59,442 nt of DNA, taken from assembly GCA_001464895.1 (NCBI GenBank), contig LNEE01000028.1, forward strand, positions 1 to 59,442. Reading direction: 5' to 3'. Within the stretch, counting starts at the first letter, position 1. Every line of letters begins with the position of its first letter. Positions 50,257-59,442 of this stretch are shown piece after piece. The notes below the pieces were generated by a model. That model saw only the letters and a list, made by a program, of their open reading frames with translations, ran no database searches and was not told the DNA's origin. The position numbers and the translations under genes are program-made. This stretch comes from Betaproteobacteria bacterium Ga0077532. GTDB lineage: Bacteria; Pseudomonadota; Gammaproteobacteria; Burkholderiales; Ga0077523.

Positions 50257-51174
50257 TCAGCCCGAGCCTTTGTCGCGCCGCAGCGAGGCCCTGAGGGCCG
50301 CGCCGTTCACGAGAAGCAGCGATCCGATGATGCCGGCCAGCCCCACGGCGAGACGCCAGGTCACGGGCTCCTGCAGAACGAATGCGCCGAGGATGGCAGC
50401 GGCGAGCGGATTGAAGGTCACTGCCAGAGCCACCCGGGATGGCGCCGTGTGCTCCAGCGCCCAGATCCAGAGAAAGAACGTCCCCGCCCCGCCGAACGTC
50501 ATCAGCCACACCACCGCCGTCCACCCGGACGCATCGATCCGCGCGAATCCCGAGTAGTCCCCCTGCCAGACGAGCATGGCCGCGATCGCGATCGCGCCGG
50601 TGGGCAGCATCACCGACGCCGCGACGAGCGCCCGGTACTTCCTGAGCGCATAGCTCGCAGCCACGTTGTAGACGGACCCGGAAAGGGCCGCGCCGAACAT
50701 GTACGCGTCCCCGCGCCACGCGTCACTGCCACTGGCCTCCACGCGATCGCCCAGTGCAAAGACCACAGCCACCAGTGCCAGCAGACCACCAGCCACCTTC
50801 GTTGGCGTGATCCGCTCTCGCCCCGCCAGGGCCGCGAAGACGAGCGTGATGAGCGGCTGGGTCGACAGCACCAGCGCGCCGCGCGCTGCGGGGATGTAGG
50901 TGAGGCTCTGCGTGAAGCACCACGGGAAGAGAACGAACTGCATCAGTGCCAGGCCACAGACGATCGGGAGATCCCGCGCCTTCACCTCGAGCCGCATGCG
51001 GGGCAGCGTGATCGCCAGCATGATCAGGGCGGCGCCGGCGAACCTCAGGAAGATGGTCGGAAGCACACCTGCGTCCGGCACGACGAAGCGGGTGGCGACG
51101 ATGGCCGAACCGCCCAGCGTGCTGGAGGCGACCGCCGCGAACACGCCGAGCAGGGAGGGGGGAAGATGCTTCAT
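50257..51174 (-). CDS. EamA-domain (DMT superfamily) transporter
   Basis: A 305-aa ten-helix transporter, two EamA repeats: STLGGSAIVATRFVVPDAGV with SLTYIPAARGALVLSTQPLI, and AYMFGAALSGSVYNVAASYA with ALEHTAPSRVALAVTFNPLA then AAILGAFVLQEPVTW. The family exports amino acids or other metabolites. It follows ilvD on the same strand, but a strong terminator lies between, so it probably has its own promoter in the short gap. Substrate unknown. Confidence 0.88.
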   Translation of the reverse strand: MKHLPPSLLGVFAAVASSTLGGSAIVATRFVVPDAGVLPTIFLRFAGAALIMLAITLPRMRLEVKARDLPIVCGLALMQFVLFPWCFTQSLTYIPAARGALVLSTQPLITLVFAALAGRERITPTKVAGGLLALVAVVFALGDRVEASGSDAWRGDAYMFGAALSGSVYNVAASYALRKYRALVAASVMLPTGAIAIAAMLVWQGDYSGFARIDASGWTAVVWLMTFGGAGTFFLWIWALEHTAPSRVALAVTFNPLAAAILGAFVLQEPVTWRLAVGLAGIIGSLLLVNGAALRASLRRDKGSG

Positions 51175-51198
51175 GAAGTCGGGCTCACCGGAAAACGA

Positions 51199-51249
51199 AA
51201 CCCCCCAGGCCGCCGGGATGCGCGAGGCACCCGGCAGCGATGGGGGGTT
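51199..51249 (-). terminator. Intrinsic terminator after ilvD
   Basis: On the minus strand aacccccca (51249-51241) pairs with tggggggtt (51207-51199), enclosing a secondary GC stem (cccgg/ccggg). A T-containing tail (tcgtttt) follows. It ends the ilvD transcript 23 bp after the stop. Confidence 0.8.
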
Positions 51250-51271
51250 CCGGACGGCGGTTCGGGGAGGG

Positions 51272-52951
51272 TCAGGACTGGTCCGTCACCGCGCCCTTGG
51301 AGGCCGTCGACACGAGCTTGATGAACTTGCCCATCAGGCCACGCTTGTAGCGCGGCTCAGGCTGCTTCCATTCGGCCCGGCGCTTCGCGAGTTCCTCGTC
51401 GGAGATGTTCACCTGGATGAGGAGCTTGTGCGCATCGATCGTGATGGAATCGCCGTCCTTCACGAGCGCGATGTTGCCGCCCACGAAGGCTTCGGGTGCG
51501 ACATGACCCACGACCATGCCCCAAGTCGCGCCGGAGAAGCGGCCATCGGTGATGAGACCCACGGACTCCCCAAGGCCCTGACCGATCAGCGCCGACGTCG
51601 GTGCCAGCATCTCCTGCATGCCGGGTCCGCCCTTCGGGCCTTCGTAGCGGATCACGACCACATCGCCTGCCTTGACCTTGCCGGCGACGATCGCTTCCAT
51701 CGTCTCGTTCTCGGAGTCGTAGACGCGGGCCGGACCGGTGATTGCCGGGTTCTTCAGACCGGTGATCTTCGCGACGCAACCTTCGGTGGCGAGGTTGCCC
51801 TTCAGGATCGCCAGGTGACCCTGCTTGTACATCGGGTTATCCCAGGCGCGGATCACCTCCTGGTCATCGCGGCGCACCGGGTTCATCGCCTTCAGTTCCT
51901 CGCCGATGGTGCGGCCGGTGATCGTCATGCAGTCACCATGCAGCAGACCGTGGTCGAGGAGCATCTTCAGCACGACGGGCACGCCACCGGCACGGTGAAA
52001 GTCGGTGGCGACGAAACGGCCGGAGGGCTTGAGGTCGCACAGCACCGGCGTGACCTTGCGCACGCGCTCGAAGTCGTCGATCGACCACTCGACCTCGGCG
52101 GCCGAGGCGATGGCCAGGAAATGGAGTACTGCGTTGGTGGAACCGCCCGTCGCCATGATGAGCGACACGGCGTTCTCGATGGACTTCCGCGTGATGATGT
52201 CGCGCGGCTTCAGGCCCTTCTTGACGGCCTCGACCAGCACCTTGGCGGATGCCTCGGCGGAGTCGGCCTTCTCGGGGTCGGGGGATGCCATCTGCGACGA
52301 ACCGAGCAGGCTCATGCCCAGGGCCTCGAACGAGGACGACATCGTGTTGGCGGTGTACATGCCACCACACGCGCCGACCGTCGGACAGGCATTGCGCTCG
52401 ATACCGTCGTAGTCTTCCTTCGACATCTTGCCCGCGGTGTACGCGCCCACGGCTTCGAAGGCGCTGACGATCGTGAGGTCCTGGCCCTTCCACTTGCCCG
52501 GCTTGATGGTGCCGCCGTACACATAGATCGCGGGCACGTTCATGCGCGCGATGGCCATCATGCCGCCGGGCATGTTCTTGTCGCAGGCACCGACCACGAG
52601 GACGCCGTCCATCATCTGACCGTTGGTTGCGGTCTCGATCGCATCGGCGATCACCTCGCGCGACACGAGCGAGTACTTCATGCCCTCGGTGCCCATGCCG
52701 ATGCCGTCGGTGACGGTCGGCACGCCGAACACCTGGGGCATCGCGCCGGCGTCATGCAGCGCCGCCATGGCGCGATCGACGAGCGGCTGGATGCCGGCGT
52801 TGCACGGGTTCATGTTGGAGTGACCGTTGGCCACACCTACGATGGGCTTCTGGAAGTCGTCGTCGCCGAAGCCTACGGCTCTGAGCATCGCGCGGTTCGG
52901 GGAACGGTTGATGCCACCCGTGATCAGTTTCGAACGCCAGTTGTCCGCCAT
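51272..52951 (-). CDS. ilvD: Dihydroxy-acid dehydratase
   Basis: A 559-aa IlvD/Edd family Fe-S dehydratase of branched-chain amino acid synthesis, converting 2,3-dihydroxy-3-methylbutanoate (or -pentanoate) to the 2-oxo acid. Cluster cysteines Cys50 ([10 protein letters not shown]), Cys123 ([10 protein letters not shown]) and Cys195 ([13 protein letters not shown]) fit the [2Fe-2S] class. [20 protein letters not shown] closes the C-terminal domain. The length suits the ~560-aa group, shorter than E. coli IlvD (616). A GGAGG precedes ATG 52951. It is divergent from the lysR gene across 131 bp, so that regulator may control it. Confidence 0.95.
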   Translation of the reverse strand: MADNWRSKLITGGINRSPNRAMLRAVGFGDDDFQKPIVGVANGHSNMNPCNAGIQPLVDRAMAALHDAGAMPQVFGVPTVTDGIGMGTEGMKYSLVSREVIADAIETATNGQMMDGVLVVGACDKNMPGGMMAIARMNVPAIYVYGGTIKPGKWKGQDLTIVSAFEAVGAYTAGKMSKEDYDGIERNACPTVGACGGMYTANTMSSSFEALGMSLLGSSQMASPDPEKADSAEASAKVLVEAVKKGLKPRDIITRKSIENAVSLIMATGGSTNAVLHFLAIASAAEVEWSIDDFERVRKVTPVLCDLKPSGRFVATDFHRAGGVPVVLKMLLDHGLLHGDCMTITGRTIGEELKAMNPVRRDDQEVIRAWDNPMYKQGHLAILKGNLATEGCVAKITGLKNPAITGPARVYDSENETMEAIVAGKVKAGDVVVIRYEGPKGGPGMQEMLAPTSALIGQGLGESVGLITDGRFSGATWGMVVGHVAPEAFVGGNIALVKDGDSITIDAHKLLIQVNISDEELAKRRAEWKQPEPRYKRGLMGKFIKLVSTASKGAVTDQS

Positions 52952-53082
52952 GGAACACCTCCGCCTTGTTGTCGTCTTGGATTGGGCGCCAACCGGTGTC
53001 GATCGACGCAGCCTCGCAGTTTGCGGCCCCCGGCGATCAGGCGTCTAATATATTGTCGATCGCTTTTCGATACTTTCTGGCT

Positions 53083-53997
53083 ATGAATCTGGAACTGCGC
53101 CACCTTCGGTACTTCGTGGCCGTGGCGGAGGAACTCCACTTCGGTCGCGCCGCAGTGCGCCTCCACATCTCCCAACCTCCGCTGTCGATGCAGATCCGCG
53201 CGCTGGAGGAGATGGTGGGCGCGCGCCTGCTCGAACGTACGCAGCGGAAGGTGGAACTCACGAAGGCCGGCGAGGTGTTCCTGCGCGAGGCGCGACAGAT
53301 CCTCGAACGCGCCGCCGATGCCGTCCTCGCCGCCCAGCGGGCGAGCCGGGGTGAAGCAGGCGAGCTGGCGCTGGGATTCGTCAGCGTGGCCGACTACAAC
53401 GTGCTGCCGCCCCTGCTCCACGATTTCCGTGTGCGCGCGCCGGGCGTACGCCTCACGTTGCGCGAAGCGACGACGGACCTGCTCGTGCAGGATCTCTCCG
53501 ATGGCCGCATCGATCTCGCGTTCGTGCTCCCTCCGGTCGACGAGGCATCGCTCGAGATCCGGCCCGTGCACCGCGAGCCGCTCGTCGTCGCACTGCCCGC
53601 ACGTCATCCGCTGGCCGCCACATCCGGTCCGATCCGACTCGCGGCACTGGCCGACGCGCCCTTCATCTTCACGCCACGCCGCATGTCACCCGGACTGCAC
53701 GACGACATCCTCGCCTTCTGCCGACGGGTCGGATTCAGTCCGCGGCTGGAACAGGAAGCCATCCAGATGCAGACCATCGTCAGCCTGGTGTCAGCAGAGA
53801 TCGGGGTGGCACTCATTCCCGCATCCATGGAACACATGGGACGCACTGGCGTCGTGTATCGCCCGCTGGTCGAGAAGAGCCCGCTCACGGAGGTCGGCCT
53901 CGCTTGGCGCCGAGGCGACGACCTGCCGACCCTCCAGATGTTTCTCGAAGTGGTCGATGCCTATGTCGTGAAGCATCCCGTGGGAAGCAGGCGATGA
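53083..53997 (+). CDS. LysR family transcriptional regulator
   Basis: A 304-aa LysR regulator. The HTH reads LRHLRYFVAVAEELHFGRAA, HISQPPLSMQIRALEEMVGA, RLLERTQRKVELTKAGEVFL. The effector domain has LALGFVSVADYNVLPPLLHD and ILAFCRRVGFSPRLEQEAIQ, similar to BenM/CatM-type regulators of aromatic or branched acid metabolism. ATG 53083 starts the HTH. Upstream (53041-53075) lies an AT-rich block with tcgat repeats typical of LysR sites. It is divergent from ilvD and its stop overlaps the tsaE start (ATGA), an unusual coupling of a regulator to a tRNA-modification gene. Confidence 0.93.
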   Translation: MNLELRHLRYFVAVAEELHFGRAAVRLHISQPPLSMQIRALEEMVGARLLERTQRKVELTKAGEVFLREARQILERAADAVLAAQRASRGEAGELALGFVSVADYNVLPPLLHDFRVRAPGVRLTLREATTDLLVQDLSDGRIDLAFVLPPVDEASLEIRPVHREPLVVALPARHPLAATSGPIRLAALADAPFIFTPRRMSPGLHDDILAFCRRVGFSPRLEQEAIQMQTIVSLVSAEIGVALIPASMEHMGRTGVVYRPLVEKSPLTEVGLAWRRGDDLPTLQMFLEVVDAYVVKHPVGSRR

Positions 53998-54470
53998 CGA
54001 AGGCCCCCGCCACCCTCACCCTGACACTCGCCGACGAGTCGGACACGCTCGACCTCGGTCGCCGGCTGGCACAGGGCCTCTCCCCCTCGTGCCGGCTGTA
54101 CCTCCACGGAGACCTGGGCGCTGGCAAGACAACCCTGGTGAGAGGTCTGCTCAGGGCCCTCGGATTCGAGGGCCGGGTGAAGAGTCCGACGTTTTCTCTG
54201 GTTGAACCTTACGAGTTTTCTAGTTTATCCTTGTACCACTTTGATTTTTATAGATTCGACGAGCCCACCGAATTACGCGACTCCGGGCTCCTCGAACACT
54301 TCGACGGCCCGTCGATCTGCATCGTCGAGTGGCCTTCGAAAGCAGGTCCGCAATTGCCGCCGCCGGATCTCGAAATCGACCTTTCGCCGAGGGATGACGG
54401 AGGTCGTTCAGCCGTTCTGGTGGCGCGTTCGAACCGAGGTGAGCATTGGCTGGAGCAGACACTGAGATGA
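53994..54470 (+). CDS. tsaE: tRNA threonylcarbamoyladenosine biosynthesis ATPase TsaE
   Basis: A 158-aa ATPase of the TsaBDE complex that makes the universal t6A modification of tRNA. Walker A GDLGAGKTTLVRGLL (39-53, Lys45), then SPTFSLVEPYE, LYHFDFYRFDEPTELRDSGL and CIVEWPSKAG match TsaE. The ATG overlaps the lysR TGA, and its own TGA overlaps the amiC ATG. A 70-nt segment (54191-54260) covering the conserved TFSLVEPYEF...YHFDFYRFD region is only about 34% GC with rare codons such as TTA, TCT and AGA, unlike everything around it. Confidence 0.95.
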   Translation: MTKAPATLTLTLADESDTLDLGRRLAQGLSPSCRLYLHGDLGAGKTTLVRGLLRALGFEGRVKSPTFSLVEPYEFSSLSLYHFDFYRFDEPTELRDSGLLEHFDGPSICIVEWPSKAGPQLPPPDLEIDLSPRDDGGRSAVLVARSNRGEHWLEQTLR

Positions 54471-56248
54471 TGGTTTCCGGACCGAGGCACGCATGGGCGG
54501 CGCGTGGTTGCGCTGCGCTGATGCTGGCCGCGCTCTGCCTGTCCGGGACCGTCAGCGCCGCGCCATCGATCACCGCTGCGCGGGTTGCCCCTGGAGCTGG
54601 CACCACGCGCCTCACCCTCGAATCGAGCACGCCGCTCACCTATCGGATGTTCACCATCCCCGATCCCGCCAGGGTCGTGGTCGACATCGAGTCGACCGAG
54701 GATCTCCGTGTACTCGAAAGCCTCGCCTCCCAGGTGATTGGTGGCGATCCCTTGGTGAAAGCAGTCCGCGTGGGCCGTTTCCGGCCAGGGATCCTCAGGG
54801 TCGTGATCGACCTCAAGACCGATGTGCAGCCGAAGGCGACCCAGCAGAAACCCGAGGGCCGCACCGCACCGCATCGGATGGTTCTCGAACTCCTGCCTCG
54901 CGAGCACAAGGACCCCCTAATGGCGCTCCTCGAGGCCAAGGCACCCCAGGTCGCGCCCCTCGCCGCGCCGGTGCCGCAAGAACCTGCGATCGATCGTGCG
55001 CCCCCCGCCGACCGTGGCCCTGCCGTTGCAGCGCCCTCCGAGACCCCACCATCGTCGGCCCGGGCGTCCGATGCCACCCCCGAACCCCCGACGCCCACGG
55101 TCGCGAAGAAGACCGACAAGCCCGCGGATACCTCACCAGACAAGTCGCAGGCGAAGCCTGTTGCAACACCCGTCGCAGCCAAGCCCTCGACGGTTGAACC
55201 ACCCGCTGCCGAACAACGCGTCGAGCGGCTCGTCACCGTCGCAGTCGACGCTGGCCATGGTGGCGAAGATCCAGGCGCGAAGGGCCACAACGGGACGTTC
55301 GAGAAACACGTCACGCTCGCCATCGCCAGGAAGCTGAAGGAGGTGGTCGACGGCATGCCCAACATGCGTGCTGTGCTCGTGCGCGATGCCGACTATTTCG
55401 TGCCGCTCCAGGCCCGCGTGGTGAAGGCGCGGTCGGTCCAGGCAGATCTCTTCGTATCGATCCACGCGGACGCCTTCGTGAAGCCGAATGCCCGCGGATC
55501 CTCGGTGTTCGCGCTTTCAGAGCGGGGCGCCACGTCGGCGGCGGCACGCTGGATCGCCAAGCGCGAGAACGACGCGGACCTCATCGGTGGCGTGAACATC
55601 GATGTACCGGATCCCTTCCTGAAGAAGGTCCTGCTCGATCTCTCCCAGACCGCCACGATCAACGACAGCCTGAAACTCGGACGCGCAGTGCTCGGTGAAC
55701 TCGGCACCGTGAACTCGTTGCACAAGTCGCGCGTGGAACAGGCGGGTTTCGCGGTCCTGAAGGCACCGGACATGCCGTCGATCCTCATCGAGACCGCATT
55801 CATCAGCAATCCCGAGGAAGAGGCTCGACTCACGGACGACGCCTACCAGGAGAAACTTGCCCGGGCCATCGCCGGCGGCATCAAGCGGTACTTCGCACGC
55901 AATCCGCCGCTGGCCCGCGCGCACCTGGCACGCTCCGACACACCCGGCCCGCTGCCAGGCCTGGCCGAGTCCGCGGAAACCGGTGGACGCGGTCGATCGG
56001 TCGGTGCGGAGGGCACAGGGATGCAGTTCGCCGTCTTCGACGCGAGCCGCATGGGGGATCGACCGGCACGCTCGATGCCACCTCGCGCCGAGTCTCGTCC
56101 GTCGACGGTGCGATCGACCGGGACGAAGAAATCGGTCGCCGCCAGCCCCAGAAAACGCACCACCCCGGCGTGCAAGGTCGAGGTCGCAAAGGCCACTCGC
56201 CCGCCCTCCTGCCCATCCCGTCCCGCTGCGCGTCCCGCGCGCCGCTGA
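54467..56248 (+). CDS. amiC: N-acetylmuramoyl-L-alanine amidase (AmiC-like) with AMIN domain
   Basis: A 593-aa periplasmic amidase that splits septal peptidoglycan, aiding daughter-cell separation. Signal peptide (~1-32); AMIN domain (~35-130; TRLTLESSTPLTYRMFTIPD); Pro/Ala/Thr-rich linker (~150-255); Amidase_3 (~258-475) with Zn residues in AVDAGHGGEDPGAKG, FEKHVTLAIARK, LFVSIHADAF and catalytic Glu in SILIETAFISNPEE. A basic Pro/Ser/Arg-rich tail of ~115 residues follows, which E. coli AmiC lacks. The start is ATG 54467 overlapping tsaE; ATG 54470 is equally near. Confidence 0.93.
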   Translation: MMVSGPRHAWAARGCAALMLAALCLSGTVSAAPSITAARVAPGAGTTRLTLESSTPLTYRMFTIPDPARVVVDIESTEDLRVLESLASQVIGGDPLVKAVRVGRFRPGILRVVIDLKTDVQPKATQQKPEGRTAPHRMVLELLPREHKDPLMALLEAKAPQVAPLAAPVPQEPAIDRAPPADRGPAVAAPSETPPSSARASDATPEPPTPTVAKKTDKPADTSPDKSQAKPVATPVAAKPSTVEPPAAEQRVERLVTVAVDAGHGGEDPGAKGHNGTFEKHVTLAIARKLKEVVDGMPNMRAVLVRDADYFVPLQARVVKARSVQADLFVSIHADAFVKPNARGSSVFALSERGATSAAARWIAKRENDADLIGGVNIDVPDPFLKKVLLDLSQTATINDSLKLGRAVLGELGTVNSLHKSRVEQAGFAVLKAPDMPSILIETAFISNPEEEARLTDDAYQEKLARAIAGGIKRYFARNPPLARAHLARSDTPGPLPGLAESAETGGRGRSVGAEGTGMQFAVFDASRMGDRPARSMPPRAESRPSTVRSTGTKKSVAASPRKRTTPACKVEVAKATRPPSCPSRPAARPARR

Positions 56249-56270
56249 CCGCTGGTCCCGGAAAAGAGCC

Positions 56271-56867
56271 ATGACCGTGAAAGGTGTGTTGCTCGCGGCG
56301 GGACAAGGAAGCCGCTTCGGTGGCGGCAAGCTGTTGCATCCCTGCGGCCCAGCGGGTGAAGCCCTTTCGGTGGTCGCGTGGCGGCATCTTCGAGAAGCGC
56401 TGCCCGACACCGTCGTCGTGGTACGCGAGGATGATCTGCCCGTGCGAGCCCTCTTCGAAAGCGTCGGTGCCGAGATCGCGCTCTGCGCAGATGCCCGCGA
56501 AGGCATGGGTCGCAGTATCGCGTGCGGCATTCGGGCGGCGCCTGATGCGGATGGCTGGATCGTCGCGCTCGGGGACATGCCACTGCTCGATCCTGCGACC
56601 GCGCGCTCCGTACTCGCCCGGCTCGACGCCGGGGCATCGATCGTCGTGCCGACCTGTGGTGGGCGCCGCGGTCATCCAGTCGGGTTCAGTGGCAGGCACG
56701 GTCCGGCACTTCAGAGGCTGGCCGGCGACGAAGGAGCCCGTCGCATCCTCTTCGAACATCGCGACGATGTCGTGGAGGTGCCTGTGGACGACGTCGGCAT
56801 CCATGCCGACGTCGACACGCGGGACGATGCTGCGAGACTCCTCACAGCCGTGTCGCGGCCCCGCTGA
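56271..56867 (+). CDS. MobA-like nucleotidyltransferase (MocA/molybdenum-cofactor type)
   Basis: A 198-aa NTP transferase. The N-terminal GVLLAAGQGSRFGGGKLLHP is the LAAGxSxRxGxxK motif, and VALGDMPLLDPATARSV and RRGHPVGFSGRHGPALQRL are the metal and product segments. MocA makes molybdopterin cytosine dinucleotide for xanthine-oxidase-family enzymes; related members act on other cofactors. No molybdoenzyme gene is in the window. It is 22 bp after amiC and probably co-transcribed. ATG 56271. Confidence 0.85.
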   Translation: MTVKGVLLAAGQGSRFGGGKLLHPCGPAGEALSVVAWRHLREALPDTVVVVREDDLPVRALFESVGAEIALCADAREGMGRSIACGIRAAPDADGWIVALGDMPLLDPATARSVLARLDAGASIVVPTCGGRRGHPVGFSGRHGPALQRLAGDEGARRILFEHRDDVVEVPVDDVGIHADVDTRDDAARLLTAVSRPR

Positions 56868-56910
56868 CGCGCGAGACCATCGGACACCGGTGTTCCGGAT
56901 CAGCCCCTGA

Positions 56911-59442
<2,532 letters not shown>

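Noticed and set aside
50900..53086. 728-codon plus-strand frame antisense to ilvD
   Set aside because: The composition is typical of the mirror of a GC-rich gene; ilvD on the minus strand has all Fe-S cysteines and a terminator.

Overview
The window reads as chromosome from a GC-rich bacterium (roughly two thirds G+C by eye), most likely a betaproteobacterium of the Burkholderiales/Nitrosomonadales kind. The gene mix supports this: homodimeric AceE, CcmI, DUF3422, an NTP-exchange-type transporter, a PEP-CTERM protein and MltB. The lineage is an inference from gene content. About 57 protein genes were called. I saw no rRNA, tRNA, CRISPR array, prophage or insertion sequence. Many long antisense frames exist, but they are by-products of GC-rich coding and were left out.

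Left part (1-9.4 kb): a YceH-family gene, a ceramidase-fold membrane protein whose five metal/active-site residues are all in place, and a translationally coupled btaA-btaB operon for betaine lipid (DGTS) synthesis with a possible Pho box. Then come a PEP-CTERM protein, an orphan hydantoinase-B-type subunit, a Tat-exported nicotinamidase-like enzyme and RidA. This part carries three kinds of dispersed or tandem repeats: a five-copy ~129-bp array, and REP/BIME-like elements that recur at 1-140, 8845-9410 and 19739-19976.

Middle part (9.4-28.3 kb): mltB and ccmI, an Lrp regulator, a convergent histidine kinase/response regulator pair, an orphan aceE (pyruvate dehydrogenase E1), a NagD-like HAD protein, exporters, a hexose-phosphate mutarotase, a PAS-containing chemoreceptor, threonine dehydratase, and cspA followed by three tandem intrinsic terminators. 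An NTP-exchange-type transporter gene overlaps an exported aldo/keto reductase.

Region 28.3-43.2 kb is enriched for aromatic and keto-acid metabolism. It holds an FrhB/BciB-like flavo-iron-sulfur reductase, two fumarylacetoacetase-fold proteins, a PcaD-like hydrolase, NIPSNAP, a 2-hydroxychromene-2-carboxylate isomerase-like protein divergent from a marR-Rieske dioxygenase alpha-beta operon with twin operators, a thioesterase and a cyclase-family protein. An alpha-carbonic anhydrase fused to an extra domain and a DAHP synthase lie among them.

Right part (43.2-59.4 kb): a DMT exporter and a lytic transglycosylase; a DapA-family lyase divergent from an exported RraA-like aldolase coupled to a Tat-exported intradiol dioxygenase and a YdcH-like protein; a cytochrome c without an axial Met; small envelope proteins; ilvD; a lysR-tsaE-amiC-mocA operon; and finally a large AsmA-like protein whose N-terminal coiled coil contains an 18-nt tandem repeat running off the right edge.

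No single previously undescribed system is proven here. The strongest leads are the betaine-lipid locus with its possible phosphate control, the BciB-like gene without other chlorophyll genes, the exported RraA/intradiol pair, the twin-operator dioxygenase operon, and the repeat families.
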